Origin: Actinomadura atramentaria DSM 43919
GTDB lineage: Bacteria > Actinomycetota > Actinomycetes > Streptosporangiales > Streptosporangiaceae
NCBI RefSeq assembly: GCF_000381885.1
Contig: NZ_KB907209.1
Location: 470,478-534,477 of the forward strand
DNA: 64,000 nucleotides
Direction of reading: 5' to 3'
Positions 43,206-52,085 of the stretch are shown one piece after another. The position numbers were made by a program, and so were the translations under genes. Position 1 is the stretch's first letter. Every line of letters starts with the position of its first letter. The notes beneath the pieces were generated by a model. The model was given only the letters and a program-made list of their open reading frames with translations, was not told where the DNA came from and made no database searches.

Positions 43206-43281
43206 GGGCGGTCCTTCCGGTTCGCGGGTCGCCCGTGCATGGTAGAACGCGTTCTAGTTTCGGTGGAAGGCCGGGCCGGGG

Positions 43282-43315
43282 CGGCCCGCCGGGCGGAGCA
43301 CCGTCCGGCGGGCCG
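43282..43315. terminator. Hairpin after the third DUF397 gene
   Basis: A 15-bp stem with one G-T pair (CGGCCCGCCGGGCGG at 43282-43296 with 43301-43315) and a 4-base loop lies 15 bases beyond the DUF397 stop on the minus strand. Confidence 0.8.
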
Positions 43316-43330
43316 CGCGCTCGTGCCCGG

Positions 43331-43531
43331 TCAGGACGCGCGGACCGCGTCGAGCAGGGCGTTCCAGCCGGTCCGGGACACGACCAGCAGGGGGCCGCCG
43401 GGGTCCTTGGAGTCCCGGACGGCGCGCCGGGCGCCGGCCAGGTCCGCCACCTGGACGCACTGGTCCCCGCTGCCGCTGTGCGAGGACGTGCGCCACGCGG
43501 CGTCGGCGAGTTCGCGCTGGAGATGGTTCAC
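43331..43531 (-). CDS. DUF397 protein (third of three)
   Basis: Protein of 66 residues (ELADAAWRTSSHSGSGDQCVQVADL...AVRDSKDPGGPLLVVSRTGWNALLDAV), a standard DUF397 domain. GTG at 43531 overlaps the HTH gene stop by 4 nt. It is more diverged than the pair at 36 kb. Confidence 0.88.
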   Translation of the reverse strand: MNHLQRELADAAWRTSSHSGSGDQCVQVADLAGARRAVRDSKDPGGPLLVVSRTGWNALLDAVRAS

Positions 43532-44370
43532 GTGCTGCTCCTTGTCGCCTCGGTGATGAGGTGCGCGGACTCCTCGGGGCTCAGGGACGCCTCCTCGATC
43601 AGACGGAAACGTTCCCTGTGCTTTGCTATTTCCGCACTGCTTTCGATGTAAACGTCGCCCATCGTCCCTTCGACGTAGGCGATATCGGGGTCTGCGGGGT
43701 CTGGATACGAAAGAATGGTGAAACGTCCGTCAAGTCCGGCATGTTCCTTACGGGCGAAAGGGAGGATCTGTACCGTCACCAGCGGCCGCCGCCCCGCGAC
43801 CAGCAGCGCCTCGAACTGCGCCCGCATCACCGCCGGACTGCCGATCGGGCGGCGCAGCACCGCCTCGTCCACGATCATGTGCAGGCGCGGCGCGTCCGGG
43901 CGGTCCAGCAGGCCCTGGCGGATGCGGCGGGCATCGATGCGGCGCTCGATCTGGTCGCGGTGGGGGAGCAGGCGGCCCGCGGTGATGACGGCGCGCGCGT
44001 AGTCCTCGGTCTGCAGGAGGCCGTGGATGAGCTGCGGGTCCCAGGTCCGGATGTCGGACGCGTCGTCCTCAAGCGCCACGTAGCTGCCCGCGAACACGTC
44101 CGCGTAGGCCGTCCACCAGCCGCGCTGCCCGGCCTCGCGGGCCAGCGTCAGCAGCGCGTCGCGGTCGGGGCTCGGGACGCCGTACAGGTCGAGCAGCGCG
44201 GCGACGTCGTCGGGTTTCGGACGCGTCTGCCCGGTCTCCAGCCGGGAGACCGTGGCGCGCGACCAGGCGAGGCGGTCCGCGACGTCCTGCAGCGTGAGCC
44301 GCTGCTCCTCCCGCAGTTTGCGGAGTTCCCGGGCCAGCCGGCGGCCGCGCACAGTAGGCCGGTAGTTCAT
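43528..44370 (-). CDS. HTH regulator with DUF5753 domain (second WhiJ-like module)
   Basis: Protein of 280 residues. The helix-turn-helix spans about 15-70 (RLTLQDVADRLAWSRATVSRLETGQ), and DUF5753 follows (IHGLLQTEDYARAVI, VQILPFARKEHAGLDGRFTILSYPD). It is the start of a three-gene group with DUF397 downstream and a divergent RsbW-like ATPase, a recurrent actinobacterial developmental-regulation set. Confidence 0.9.
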   Translation of the reverse strand: MNYRPTVRGRRLARELRKLREEQRLTLQDVADRLAWSRATVSRLETGQTRPKPDDVAALLDLYGVPSPDRDALLTLAREAGQRGWWTAYADVFAGSYVALEDDASDIRTWDPQLIHGLLQTEDYARAVITAGRLLPHRDQIERRIDARRIRQGLLDRPDAPRLHMIVDEAVLRRPIGSPAVMRAQFEALLVAGRRPLVTVQILPFARKEHAGLDGRFTILSYPDPADPDIAYVEGTMGDVYIESSAEIAKHRERFRLIEEASLSPEESAHLITEATRSST

Positions 44371-44584
44371 GGTCGTCGAGTCTTTACGGCGGGGGCCGCG
44401 CGCACAACGCGATTGCCGGAATCCACGGCGATCCGCGCGCCCCGGCGAACTCGGCGGACCAATGTGGCGAAGGCAGTTGCGCCGGTGAGATTCTCACGAG
44501 ACGCTGTCGCGTGACGGCTCGGGAACGCAATGTTACGAGTTGCCGGAAACCGACTCCGGCGTTCCGAGCGGGAGGACGGCCCCC

Positions 44585-45064
44585 GTGAAAGTCACAGCCC
44601 AGACCACCGAAACGAGCGGTGAACCCGGTGCTTCCGCCGCGGCCGAGCCGCCCCCGCCCCCCGACTGGGCGTGGACGCTGCCGGACGGCCCCGAGTGCGC
44701 CCGGCACGCGCGCGCCGCGCTCGACGGCGTCCTGGCCGCGCTCGGCCTGTCGGCCGGGGAGCGCGGCGACGCCCGGCTGATGGTCAGCGAGCTGGCCACC
44801 AACGCCCACCAGCACGCGACCGCGCCCGGCCCGCACGAGCTGTGGCTGACGCGCGGCCCCGCCGGGGAGCTGCGCTGCGCGGTGTTCGACCGCGACACCG
44901 CCGCCCGGCTGCCCGGCTACTCGTGGACGTCGGGCGACTGCGGGCGCGGGCTCAGCATCGTCCGCGAGCTGTCGGACGGCCGGTGGGGCGTGGCGTCCGC
45001 CGTCGCGCGCCTCGGCGAGCCCGGTCCGGGCAAGGCGGTGTGGTTCGTGATCCCTCGGGACTGA
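44585..45064 (+). CDS. RsbW-like anti-sigma/ATP-binding protein
   Basis: HATPase_c domain protein of 159 residues. MVSELATNAHQHA is the N box, and SGDCGRGLSIVRELSDGRWGV holds the G-rich nucleotide lid. Such stand-alone domains act as serine kinases or anti-sigma factors in actinobacteria. GTG at 44585 follows GGGAGG; an upstream TTG is less likely. It is divergent from the HTH/DUF397 pair. Confidence 0.85.
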   Translation: MKVTAQTTETSGEPGASAAAEPPPPPDWAWTLPDGPECARHARAALDGVLAALGLSAGERGDARLMVSELATNAHQHATAPGPHELWLTRGPAGELRCAVFDRDTAARLPGYSWTSGDCGRGLSIVRELSDGRWGVASAVARLGEPGPGKAVWFVIPRD

Positions 45065-45134
45065 ACCCCCCTTCTCGGGTGTAAGCCTGTTGAACTGCCC
45101 TGACGCCCTCCTACCGGTTCCTTCCGGACGCGGG

Positions 45135-45300
45135 TGTGCGATCCTTGCCTGCGACGGACGCGGAGGAACCCGGTGGAAATCCGGGGCTGTCCCGCAACTG
45201 TGACCGGGGAGCCTCCCTCGACGAAGCCACGGCGGAAACGCCGGAAGGCCGGGGGCGGCGGCGAGCCGGGAGCCAGGAGACTCCGGCCGTCGGCAGGCCG
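45135..45300 (+). ncRNA. Cobalamin riboswitch
   Basis: The core signature is clear: a GGAACCCGGTG-GAAATCCGGGGC block at about 45163-45187, CCCGCAACTGTGACCGGGGA, GAAGCCAC with GGAAGGCC, and the B12-box-like GAGCCGGGAGCCAGGAGACT near 45263-45283. It lies just upstream of the cobaltochelatase gene (start 45339), so adenosylcobalamin should repress the operon. End points are approximate. Confidence 0.93.
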
Positions 45301-45338
45301 CCAACGGGCGTGGACACCCGAGGGAAGGACATCGAGGC

Positions 45339-47462
45339 ATGGCCTCATCCAGCGACGCGCGCTATCCGTTCTCCGCGGTCGTCGGCATGGACGACCTCAA
45401 ACTGGCGCTGCTGGTCAACGCCGTGTCGCCGCGTGTCGGCGGCGTGCTGGTGCGGGGTGAGAAGGGCACCGCCAAGTCGACGATCGTGCGGGCGCTCGCC
45501 GCGCTGCTGCCGCCGGTGCCGGTCGTCGCGGGCTGCCGGTTCTCCTGCGATCCCGCCGCGCCCGACCCGCGCTGCCCGGACGGGCCGCACGGCGCCGCCG
45601 CCGAGGCGCGCGCGGCGCGGCTGGTGGAACTGCCCGTCGGCGCGTCCGAGGACCGGCTGACCGGCTCGCTCGACCTGGAGCGCGCGCTCACCGAGGGCGT
45701 CACCGCGTTCGAGCCCGGCCTGCTCGCCGCCGCGCACCGGGGCGTGCTGTACGTGGACGAGGTCAACCTGCTGCACGACCACCTGGTCGACCTGCTGCTG
45801 GACGCGGCCGCGATGGGCGAGTCCCACGTCGAGCGCGAGGGCGTGTCGGTGCGGCACGCGGCCCGGTTCCTGCTCGTCGGGACGATGAACCCCGAGGAGG
45901 GCGAGCTGCGGCCGCAGCTCCTGGACCGGTTCGGGCTGACCGTCGAGGTCGCCGCGACCCGCGATCCCGCCGAGCGCGCCGAGGTCGTGCGGCGGCGGCT
46001 GCGGTTCGAGGACGACCCGGCCGGGTTCGAGGCGGGCTACGCGGGCGCCGAACGGGAGCTGGCCGCGCGCATCGCCGCCGCCCGCGACCGGCTGCCGGGC
46101 GTTGCGCTGACCGACGCGGCGCTGCGGCGGATCACCGCCGTCTGCGCCGCGTTCGAGGTGGACGGGCTGCGGGCCGACCTCGTCACCGCGCGCGCCGCGC
46201 TCGCGCTGGCCGCCTGGCACGGGCGGGACGCGGTCACCGCCGACGACGTGCGGACCGCCGCGCGGCTCGCGCTGCCGCACCGGCGGCGGCGCGACCCGTT
46301 CGACGCGCCGGGGCTGGACCGGGACCGGCTCGACGAGATCTTGGACGAGCACGCGGACGAGCCGGAGCCGCCGGACGACGGGCCGGGCGGGCCGGACGGC
46401 GGCGGGCCGGGCGGGGACGCGCCGGACGACTCGGCGCCGGGCGACTCCGCGTCGGGCTCCGTCCCGCCGCCCGCGTCCGGCGACGCGGCCGAGACCGGCG
46501 ACGGCGAGAGCGCGGGCGAGAACTCCGACGCCGAACCCGTTCCCGAGACGGGCGTCGGCGCGGGCGAGGACCCGGACGCCGAGCGCGTGGACGCGCGCGG
46601 CGGCGCGGATTCAAGCGCGGGTTCAAACACGGGCGGCGACGCCGAGCCCGCCCCCGCCGGGGCCCGCTTCACCCCGCGCCTGTTCACCGTCCCCGGCCTC
46701 GGCGCGGGCGCGCCCGGCCGCCGCTCCCGGTCCCGCAGCCCGCACGGCCGCGTGTCCGGCGCGCGGCCCGTCCCCGGCGACGGGCGGCTGCGCGACGTCC
46801 ACCTGCCCGCGACGCTGCGCGCCGCCGCGCCGCACCAGCGGTCCCGGGGCCGCACCGGCGCGGGCCTGGCCGTGCGGCGCGGCGACCTGCGCGCGGCCGT
46901 CCGCGACGGGCGCGAGGGCAACCTGGTGCTGTTCGTCGTGGACGCCAGCGGCTCGATGGCCGCGCGCCGCCGCATGACCGCCGTGAAGGGCGCGGTGCTC
47001 AGCCTGCTGCTGGACGCGTACCAGCGCCGCGACAAGGTCGGGCTCGTCACCTTCCGCCGTGCCGACGCCGAGCTGGTCCTGCCGCCGACGTCGTCGGTCG
47101 AGGCGGGCGCGCGGCGGCTGGAGCGGCTGCCGACCGGCGGCCGGACGCCGCTGAGCGCGGGGCTGCTGCGCGCGGCCCGCGTCCTCGCCGCCGAGCGGCT
47201 GCGCGACCCGGCGCGGCGGCCGCTGCTCGTCGTCGTCACCGACGGCCGCGCCACGCACGGCCCCGACCCGGCCCCGGCGGCTGCCGCGCTGGCGGGCGTG
47301 CTCGCGGACGGCGCGGCGGTCGTCGTGGACTGCGAGTCCGGGCCGGTGCGGCTCGGGCTGGCGGCGGCGCTCGGCGCGCGGCTGGGCGCGGAGACCGTCC
47401 GGCTGGACGACCTGGCCGCCGGGTCGCTCGCGGGCGTCGTCCGCGACCGCCGCGCCGCCTGA
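45339..47462 (+). CDS. Putative cobaltochelatase, fused ChlI/ChlD-type AAA subunit
   Basis: Protein of 707 residues. The N-terminal AAA ATPase (Walker [11 protein letters not shown] near 39-48, [16 protein letters not shown]alker B) is joined by an acidic, Pro-rich linker (about 335-450) to a C-terminal von Willebrand A domain with metal-site motif DASGS near 534. In cobalamin clusters this class works with CobN to insert cobalt; CobN is not in this window. It is the first gene after the riboswitch. Confidence 0.88.
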   Translation: MASSSDARYPFSAVVGMDDLKLALLVNAVSPRVGGVLVRGEKGTAKSTIVRALAALLPPVPVVAGCRFSCDPAAPDPRCPDGPHGAAAEARAARLVELPVGASEDRLTGSLDLERALTEGVTAFEPGLLAAAHRGVLYVDEVNLLHDHLVDLLLDAAAMGESHVEREGVSVRHAARFLLVGTMNPEEGELRPQLLDRFGLTVEVAATRDPAERAEVVRRRLRFEDDPAGFEAGYAGAERELAARIAAARDRLPGVALTDAALRRITAVCAAFEVDGLRADLVTARAALALAAWHGRDAVTADDVRTAARLALPHRRRRDPFDAPGLDRDRLDEILDEHADEPEPPDDGPGGPDGGGPGGDAPDDSAPGDSASGSVPPPASGDAAETGDGESAGENSDAEPVPETGVGAGEDPDAERVDARGGADSSAGSNTGGDAEPAPAGARFTPRLFTVPGLGAGAPGRRSRSRSPHGRVSGARPVPGDGRLRDVHLPATLRAAAPHQRSRGRTGAGLAVRRGDLRAAVRDGREGNLVLFVVDASGSMAARRRMTAVKGAVLSLLLDAYQRRDKVGLVTFRRADAELVLPPTSSVEAGARRLERLPTGGRTPLSAGLLRAARVLAAERLRDPARRPLLVVVTDGRATHGPDPAPAAAALAGVLADGAAVVVDCESGPVRLGLAAALGARLGAETVRLDDLAAGSLAGVVRDRRAA

Positions 47463-47489
47463 CACCCCCCCGACATTAGGAGAACGACC

Positions 47490-48092
47490 ATGCCGCAGGG
47501 CAAGCCGGAGAACGTCCCCGACGACGGGCTGACCACGCGGGCGCGCCGCAACCGGCCGCTGGTGATCGTCCACACCGGTCCCGGGAAGGGCAAGTCCACG
47601 GCCGCGTTCGGGCTGGCGCTGCGGGCGTGGAACCAGGGCTGGCCGGTCGGGGTTTTCCAGTTCGTCAAGTCCGCCAAGTGGCGGATCGGCGAGGAGGCCG
47701 CGCTGCGCGCCCTCGGCGAGGCGGCCGCGGGCGGCACCGTGACCTGGCACAAGATGGGCGAGGGCTGGTCGTGGATTCGCAAGCCCGGCAGTGAAGAAGA
47801 CCACGCCGCCGACGCCCGCGAGGGCTGGGAGCAGATCAAGCGGGACCTGGCCGCCGAGACGTACCGGCTGTACGTCCTGGACGAGTTCACCTATCCCATG
47901 AAGTGGGGCTGGATCGACGTGGACGAGGTCGTCGCGGTGCTGCGCGACCGGCCCGGCGACCAGCACGTCGTCATCACCGGCCGGGACGCCGACCCGCGGC
48001 TGCTGGACTTCGCCGACCTCGTCACCGAGATGGCCAAGGTCAAGCACCCGATGGACCGGGGGCAGAAGGGGCAGAAAGGCATCGAGTGGTAG
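47490..48092 (+). CDS. cobO: Cob(I)yrinic acid a,c-diamide adenosyltransferase
   Basis: Protein of 200 residues that adds the adenosyl group from ATP to the reduced corrin. The P-loop HTGPGKGKSTAAFG (about 30-43), FQFVKSAKW, and YVLDEFTYPMKWGW with HVVITGRDADP match CobO/BtuR. ATG at 47490 follows AGGAG. It overlaps cobB. Confidence 0.95.
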   Translation: MPQGKPENVPDDGLTTRARRNRPLVIVHTGPGKGKSTAAFGLALRAWNQGWPVGVFQFVKSAKWRIGEEAALRALGEAAAGGTVTWHKMGEGWSWIRKPGSEEDHAADAREGWEQIKRDLAAETYRLYVLDEFTYPMKWGWIDVDEVVAVLRDRPGDQHVVITGRDADPRLLDFADLVTEMAKVKHPMDRGQKGQKGIEW

Positions 48093-49537
48093 CCCGCCTC
48101 GTCGTCGCGGCCCCGTCCTCCGGCAGCGGCAAGACGACCGTCGCGACCGGGCTGATGGCCGCGTTCGCCGCGCGCGGCCTGCGCGTCTCCCCGCACAAGG
48201 TCGGCCCCGACTACATCGACCCCGGCTACCACGCGCTCGCCGCCGGGCGGCCCGGCCGCAACCTGGACGCCTGGCTGTGCGGGGAGGACGCGCTGGCCCC
48301 GCTGCTCCTGCACGGCGCGGCCGGGGCGGACGTCGCGGTGATCGAGGGCGTGATGGGCCTGTACGACGGGGCTTCGAGCGTCATGCCGGGCGGGTCCGGC
48401 GGGGACTCCGGGGGCGACTTCGCCTCGACGGCGCACGTCGCGCGGCTGCTGTCCGCGCCCGTCGTGCTCGTCGTGGACGCGTCGGCGGCGGCCGGACGGT
48501 CGGTGGCGGCGCTCGTCCACGGGTTCGCGACGTTCGGGCGCGTCCGCATCGGCGGGGTGATCCTGAACCGGGTCGGCTCGGACGCGCACGAGGCGATGTG
48601 CCGCGAGGCCGTCGCGGGGCTGGGTCTTCCGGTGCTGGGCGCGCTGCGCCGCCGCGACGACGTGGCCGCGCCGTCGCGGCACCTCGGGCTCGTCCCGGCG
48701 GCCGAACGCGGCGCGGACGCCGTCGCCGCCGTGCGCCGCCTGGGCGACCTGGTCGCCGCGACCTGCGACCTCGACGCCCTGCTCGCCCTCGCCCGCACCG
48801 CCCCACCCCTCACCGCACAACCCTGGACCCCGCAAACCGCCCTCACCATGAGCGCACCGGACACGGCACGCCCGACTGCTGCGCCCTACGGCGACGGACC
48901 CGGCCCGGCCGCGCGCGGGGCGGGGGCGCGCGGTCGGGGGTGGGAGCCGGTGGTGGCGGTGGCCGGGGGGCCTGCCTTCACGTTCGGGTACGCCGAGAAC
49001 GAGGAGTTGCTGGCGGCGGCGGGGGCCCGGGTCGTGCGGTTCGATCCGCTGCGGGACGAAGAGCTGCCGGCGGGCACCGCCGCGCTCGTCATCGGCGGCG
49101 GGTTCCCCGAGGTCCACGCCGCCGGGCTGTCGGCGAACGCGCCGCTGCGCGCGAGCGTGGCCGCGCTCGCGGCGTCCGGCGCGCCCGTCTACGCCGAGTG
49201 CGCCGGGCTGCTGTACCTCGCCCGCGAACTCGACGGCGCCCCGATGTGCGGGGTTCTGCCCGATGTCTCCGCGTCGATGGCGCCGCGTCTCACACTGGGC
49301 TACCGTGCCGCCGTGGCGGTCGCCGACTCGGCGGTCGCCCGGACCGGCGAACGGGTGCGCGGCCACGAGTTCCACCGCACTCGGGCCACGCCCGGCCACG
49401 GACCCGCCGCGGCCTGGCAGTGGTCCCCGACGGGGCCGGAGGGGTTCGTGCGCGGCGCGTGCGTCGCGTCCTACCTGCACCTGCACTGGGCCGCGACGCC
49501 CTGGTTCGCGAGACGCCTGGTGGAGGAGTGCGCATGA
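48086..49537 (+). CDS. cobB: Cobyrinate a,c-diamide synthase (CobB/CbiA)
   Basis: Protein of 483 residues. The N-terminal ATPase domain (VAAPSSGSGKTTVATG, KVGPDYIDPGYH, EGVMGLYDG) and C-terminal glutamine amidotransferase (PVYAECAGLLYLAREL, Cys nucleophile) fit amidation at the a and c positions. GTG at 48086 overlaps the cobO stop by 7 nt. The linker between domains (about residues 235-290) is Pro/Ala-rich and longer than usual. Confidence 0.93.
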   Translation: MVARLVVAAPSSGSGKTTVATGLMAAFAARGLRVSPHKVGPDYIDPGYHALAAGRPGRNLDAWLCGEDALAPLLLHGAAGADVAVIEGVMGLYDGASSVMPGGSGGDSGGDFASTAHVARLLSAPVVLVVDASAAAGRSVAALVHGFATFGRVRIGGVILNRVGSDAHEAMCREAVAGLGLPVLGALRRRDDVAAPSRHLGLVPAAERGADAVAAVRRLGDLVAATCDLDALLALARTAPPLTAQPWTPQTALTMSAPDTARPTAAPYGDGPGPAARGAGARGRGWEPVVAVAGGPAFTFGYAENEELLAAAGARVVRFDPLRDEELPAGTAALVIGGGFPEVHAAGLSANAPLRASVAALAASGAPVYAECAGLLYLARELDGAPMCGVLPDVSASMAPRLTLGYRAAVAVADSAVARTGERVRGHEFHRTRATPGHGPAAAWQWSPTGPEGFVRGACVASYLHLHWAATPWFARRLVEECA

Positions 49538-50154
49538 CCGAACGGTTCGACCCGCCCGTGACCCTGCGCGGCGAACGGGTGCTGCTGCGGCCGTTCGGCC
49601 TCGACGACGCCGAGGACTACATCGCCGTCCTGCGCGCCGGGGAGGACTGGCTCCCGCCGAACTTCCCCCGCGACCTGGACGCCGACAAGCTCGCCTGGTG
49701 GTTCGAGACCGGCGTCCACCAGCCGCAGCGGCTCGGCCTCGGCGTCCACCTGGCCGTCCTGGACGCGGCGAGCGGCGCGCTGGCCGGGACGATCGGGCTG
49801 TTCCGCGTCGACTGGGCCCAGCTCACCTGCGAGGTCGGGTACGGCCTGCGGCCCAGGTGGCGGGGGCGCGGGTACGCGACCGAGGCGCTGAAGCTCGTCG
49901 TCCGGTGGGCGCTGCACGAGCGCGGCCTGTACCGGGTGGAGCTGCGCGCGCTCACGTCCAACCACGCCTCGATCCGCGTCGCCGAGAACGCGGGGTTCCT
50001 GCGGGAGGGCCGGGCGCGCGGCGCGGAGCGCACCCCCGACGGCGCGCACCACGACCAGGTGGTGTTCGGGCTGATCGCGAACGACCTCGCGCGGGACCTG
50101 CCCGGCGCGCCTGAGGGCGCGGTGGCCCCGCCCGCACCAAGCTCGACGGCATGA
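49534..50154 (+). CDS. GNAT-family acetyltransferase (RimJ/RimL-like)
   Basis: Protein of 206 residues. RLRGERVLLRPFGLDDAEDY-like start, YGLRPRWRGRGYATEALKLVVRWAL (acetyl-CoA-binding A motif) and LTSNHASIRVAENAGFLREG are typical of RimJ/RimL N-acetyltransferases. It overlaps cobB by 4 nt and the next gene by 4 nt, so it is embedded in the cobalamin operon, but a role in that pathway is unproven. Confidence 0.85.
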   Translation: MTERFDPPVTLRGERVLLRPFGLDDAEDYIAVLRAGEDWLPPNFPRDLDADKLAWWFETGVHQPQRLGLGVHLAVLDAASGALAGTIGLFRVDWAQLTCEVGYGLRPRWRGRGYATEALKLVVRWALHERGLYRVELRALTSNHASIRVAENAGFLREGRARGAERTPDGAHHDQVVFGLIANDLARDLPGAPEGAVAPPAPSSTA

Positions 50155-50627
50155 CCGCATCCACCGCCGCGCCCGGCGCGGCCGCCGCCGACCAGCCGTT
50201 CGTCCTGTGCGTGGGGGAGGGCGCGGGGGACGCCGCCCGCGCGATGCTCCCGCGCCTGTCCGCCGCGCGGTTCGCCGACGTCGGCGCGGCCGCGCTCGCC
50301 GCCGCCGTCCGGGACGCGGCGGCGGGGGCGGCGCAGGTCGTCGTGATCGGCGGGTTCGCCGAGCTGGCCGACGCCGCCGGACCGGCGGGCGGTTCGCGCG
50401 CGGCGGTCCTGGCGGACGTCGCCGCCGCGATGGACGCGCCCGTCCCCGGCCCCGGCGAGGACGCGCGGGCGCTGTGGGCCGCCGCCGGGGTCCTCGGCGT
50501 GTGCGGCCGGGAGCTGTGCCGCCGCGTCGTCGACCGCCTCGACGCCGCCGTCGCCGTGCAGGTCGTGCTGGTCGACGCCGCCGGACGCATGACCGGCATG
50601 GTCGGGCGGTCGGCCCCGGCCGGATGA
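50151..50627 (+). CDS. Orphan protein within the cobalamin operon
   Basis: Protein of 158 residues, Ala-rich with Rossmann-like alternation (FVLCVGEGAGDAARAML, AQVVVIGGFAELADAA, VQVVLVDAAGRMTGMVG). It overlaps neighbours on both sides by 4 nt (ATGA), which argues for a real coupled gene. It resembles no cobalamin enzyme I recognise. It occupies the place where the N-terminal part of CobL would be expected. Confidence 0.5.
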   Translation: MTASTAAPGAAAADQPFVLCVGEGAGDAARAMLPRLSAARFADVGAAALAAAVRDAAAGAAQVVVIGGFAELADAAGPAGGSRAAVLADVAAAMDAPVPGPGEDARALWAAAGVLGVCGRELCRRVVDRLDAAVAVQVVLVDAAGRMTGMVGRSAPAG

Positions 50628-51601
50628 GCGCCCCGCAGGGCTCGCCGGCCGTGCTCGCCGCGCGGGCGTTCGCGCGGGCCGGGCTGAGCGACGCCGACGC
50701 CCTGGTCGTGTCGGCGCGCGACGGCGGGCTGCGCCGCGCCGCGAACGCGTGCCGCGCGCACCGCAAGGTCGCCGTGCTCACCGGCCCGGCGGCGGGGCCC
50801 GCCGAGCTGGCCCGGGAACTGTTCCCGGTGACGCCCCGCACGTTCGTCGTCTGCGAGGACCTGGACGGCCCCGCCGAGCGGATCGAGCGCGTCCGGCCCG
50901 CCGAGGCCACGACGCGGCCGTGGCGCGACCCGCAGCTCGTGCTCGTCTTGGACCCGTTCGGGCGGTTCGACGAGCCGTCGTGGCTCGCCGGGACGCCGCC
51001 CGGCCCGGCGGGCTGGGCGCTGCCCGCCGCCGCGTTCGCCCGGCCCGCCGCCCCGGCGGCGGTCCGCGCGCTGGTCCTGGCCCGGGTCGGGCCGCGCGTC
51101 GGGGACCTGGTGTGGGACGCGGGGGACGCGGCCGGGCCCGTCGCCGTCGAGTGCGCCCGGCTCGGCGCGGCGGCCGTCGCCGTCGCCGCCGACCGGGCCG
51201 CCCGCGCGGCGATCCGCGCCGACGTCGCCGCGCACCGGGTGAAGGCCGCCGTCGCGCGCGGCTCGTCGCCCGCCGTGCTGGCGCACCTGCCCGAGCCGGA
51301 CGCGGTCGTCGTCACCGGGGACGCCGGTCTCGCCGCCCGGTGCGCGGCGCGGGCGCTGCGCACGGCCGTCGCCGTTCACGCGGCCCCCGAGCCCGCTGAG
51401 GCGGCGGCGGACGCGTTCCGCGCGGCGGGCTTCGCCGTCGAGACGATCTCCCTCACGACCGGAACCGAGGCGGACGGGCCTCGGCGCGCGCCCGAGCACG
51501 CGTACGTCGTCTGCGGCGACCGCGAGCCCGGCCGGGGCGTCCCGCAGCGCCCGGCCGCGCCCCCCGCCCGCCGCGTCGAGACCCTGGCGGAACCGTGGTG
51601 A
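50624..51601 (+). CDS. cobL: CobL-like protein (precorrin-6Y methyltransferase, CbiE/CbiT) lacking its N terminus
   Basis: Protein of 325 residues; full CobL is about 400. The first part aligns to the second half of the CbiE domain (SPAVLAARAFARAGL, ALVVSAR, KVAVLTGPAAGPAELAREL, VCEDLDGPAERIE), so the N-terminal ~90 residues with the SAM loop are missing. The CbiT part (VRALVLARVGPRVGDLVWDAGDAAGPVAVE) has lost the G-x-G-x-G loop seen as GAGSGS in active enzymes. The frame is open and overlaps its upstream neighbour, so it is maintained, but both active sites look impaired. An intact CobL may exist elsewhere. Confidence 0.7.
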   Translation: MSAPQGSPAVLAARAFARAGLSDADALVVSARDGGLRRAANACRAHRKVAVLTGPAAGPAELARELFPVTPRTFVVCEDLDGPAERIERVRPAEATTRPWRDPQLVLVLDPFGRFDEPSWLAGTPPGPAGWALPAAAFARPAAPAAVRALVLARVGPRVGDLVWDAGDAAGPVAVECARLGAAAVAVAADRAARAAIRADVAAHRVKAAVARGSSPAVLAHLPEPDAVVVTGDAGLAARCAARALRTAVAVHAAPEPAEAAADAFRAAGFAVETISLTTGTEADGPRRAPEHAYVVCGDREPGRGVPQRPAAPPARRVETLAEPW

Positions 51602-51676
51602 GGGCGCCGTGGTGAAGGCGCCGTGGTGAGGGCCCCGTGGTGAGGGCCCCGTGGTGAAGGTGCCGTGGTGAGGCGG
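51593..51676. repeat. Six-copy 14-bp tandem repeat at the cobL/cobE junction
   Basis: Units of 14 bp beginning CCGTGGTGA start at 51593, 51607, 51621, 51635, 51649 and 51663. The cobL TGA is in unit 1, and the cobE GTG start in unit 6 is at the same position within the unit. Each unit contains GTGGTGA, a start codon overlapping a stop. Confidence 0.88.
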
Positions 51677-52072
51677 CTCGTCGTCGGCGTCGGATTGTCG
51701 TCCGCCGCGACGCCCGCCGAACTCGCCGCGCTCGTCGACCACGTCCTGGCCGTCGCCGGGGCCGACCGCCGCGACGTCGCCCGGCTCGCGACCCTCGCCG
51801 CCCGCGCGGACGCGCCGCCGGTCACCGCGCTCGCGCGGGCGCTCGGCGTGCCCGTGGACGGCCACGCCGCCGCCGACCTCGCGGCCGTCGCAGTCCCGAA
51901 CCCGTCCGAGACCGTCCGCGCGCGGACCGGCACACCCTCGGTGGCGGAGGCCGCCGCCCTGCGGTCCGCCCATACCCTGGGACGCGCGGTACTGCTCGTC
52001 GGCCGGACCGCGGCCGCCCGCGCCACCGCCGCGCTCGCGGGCCCGCCCCGGCCCGAGCCGTCCACGAACTGA
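51668..52072 (+). CDS. cobE: CobE/CbiG C-terminal-like cobalamin biosynthesis protein
   Basis: Protein of 134 residues. LVVGVGLSSAATPAELAALVDHVLAVAG, then ALARALGVPVDGH, TPSVAEAAALRSA and a Gly-free tail, follows the CobE/CbiG C-terminal family, thought to help in ring contraction or early corrin chemistry. The start could be GTG 51665 or 51668. Both lie in the last copy of the 14-bp repeat. Confidence 0.82.
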   Translation: MRRLVVGVGLSSAATPAELAALVDHVLAVAGADRRDVARLATLAARADAPPVTALARALGVPVDGHAAADLAAVAVPNPSETVRARTGTPSVAEAAALRSAHTLGRAVLLVGRTAAARATAALAGPPRPEPSTN

Positions 52073-52085
52073 AAGGCAGGGACCG

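Noticed and set aside
51376..52065. Leftward frame with HHG/TTAPSP repeats opposite cobE
   Set aside because: The peptide repeats are simply the complement of the 14-bp tandem DNA repeat; no other coding evidence.
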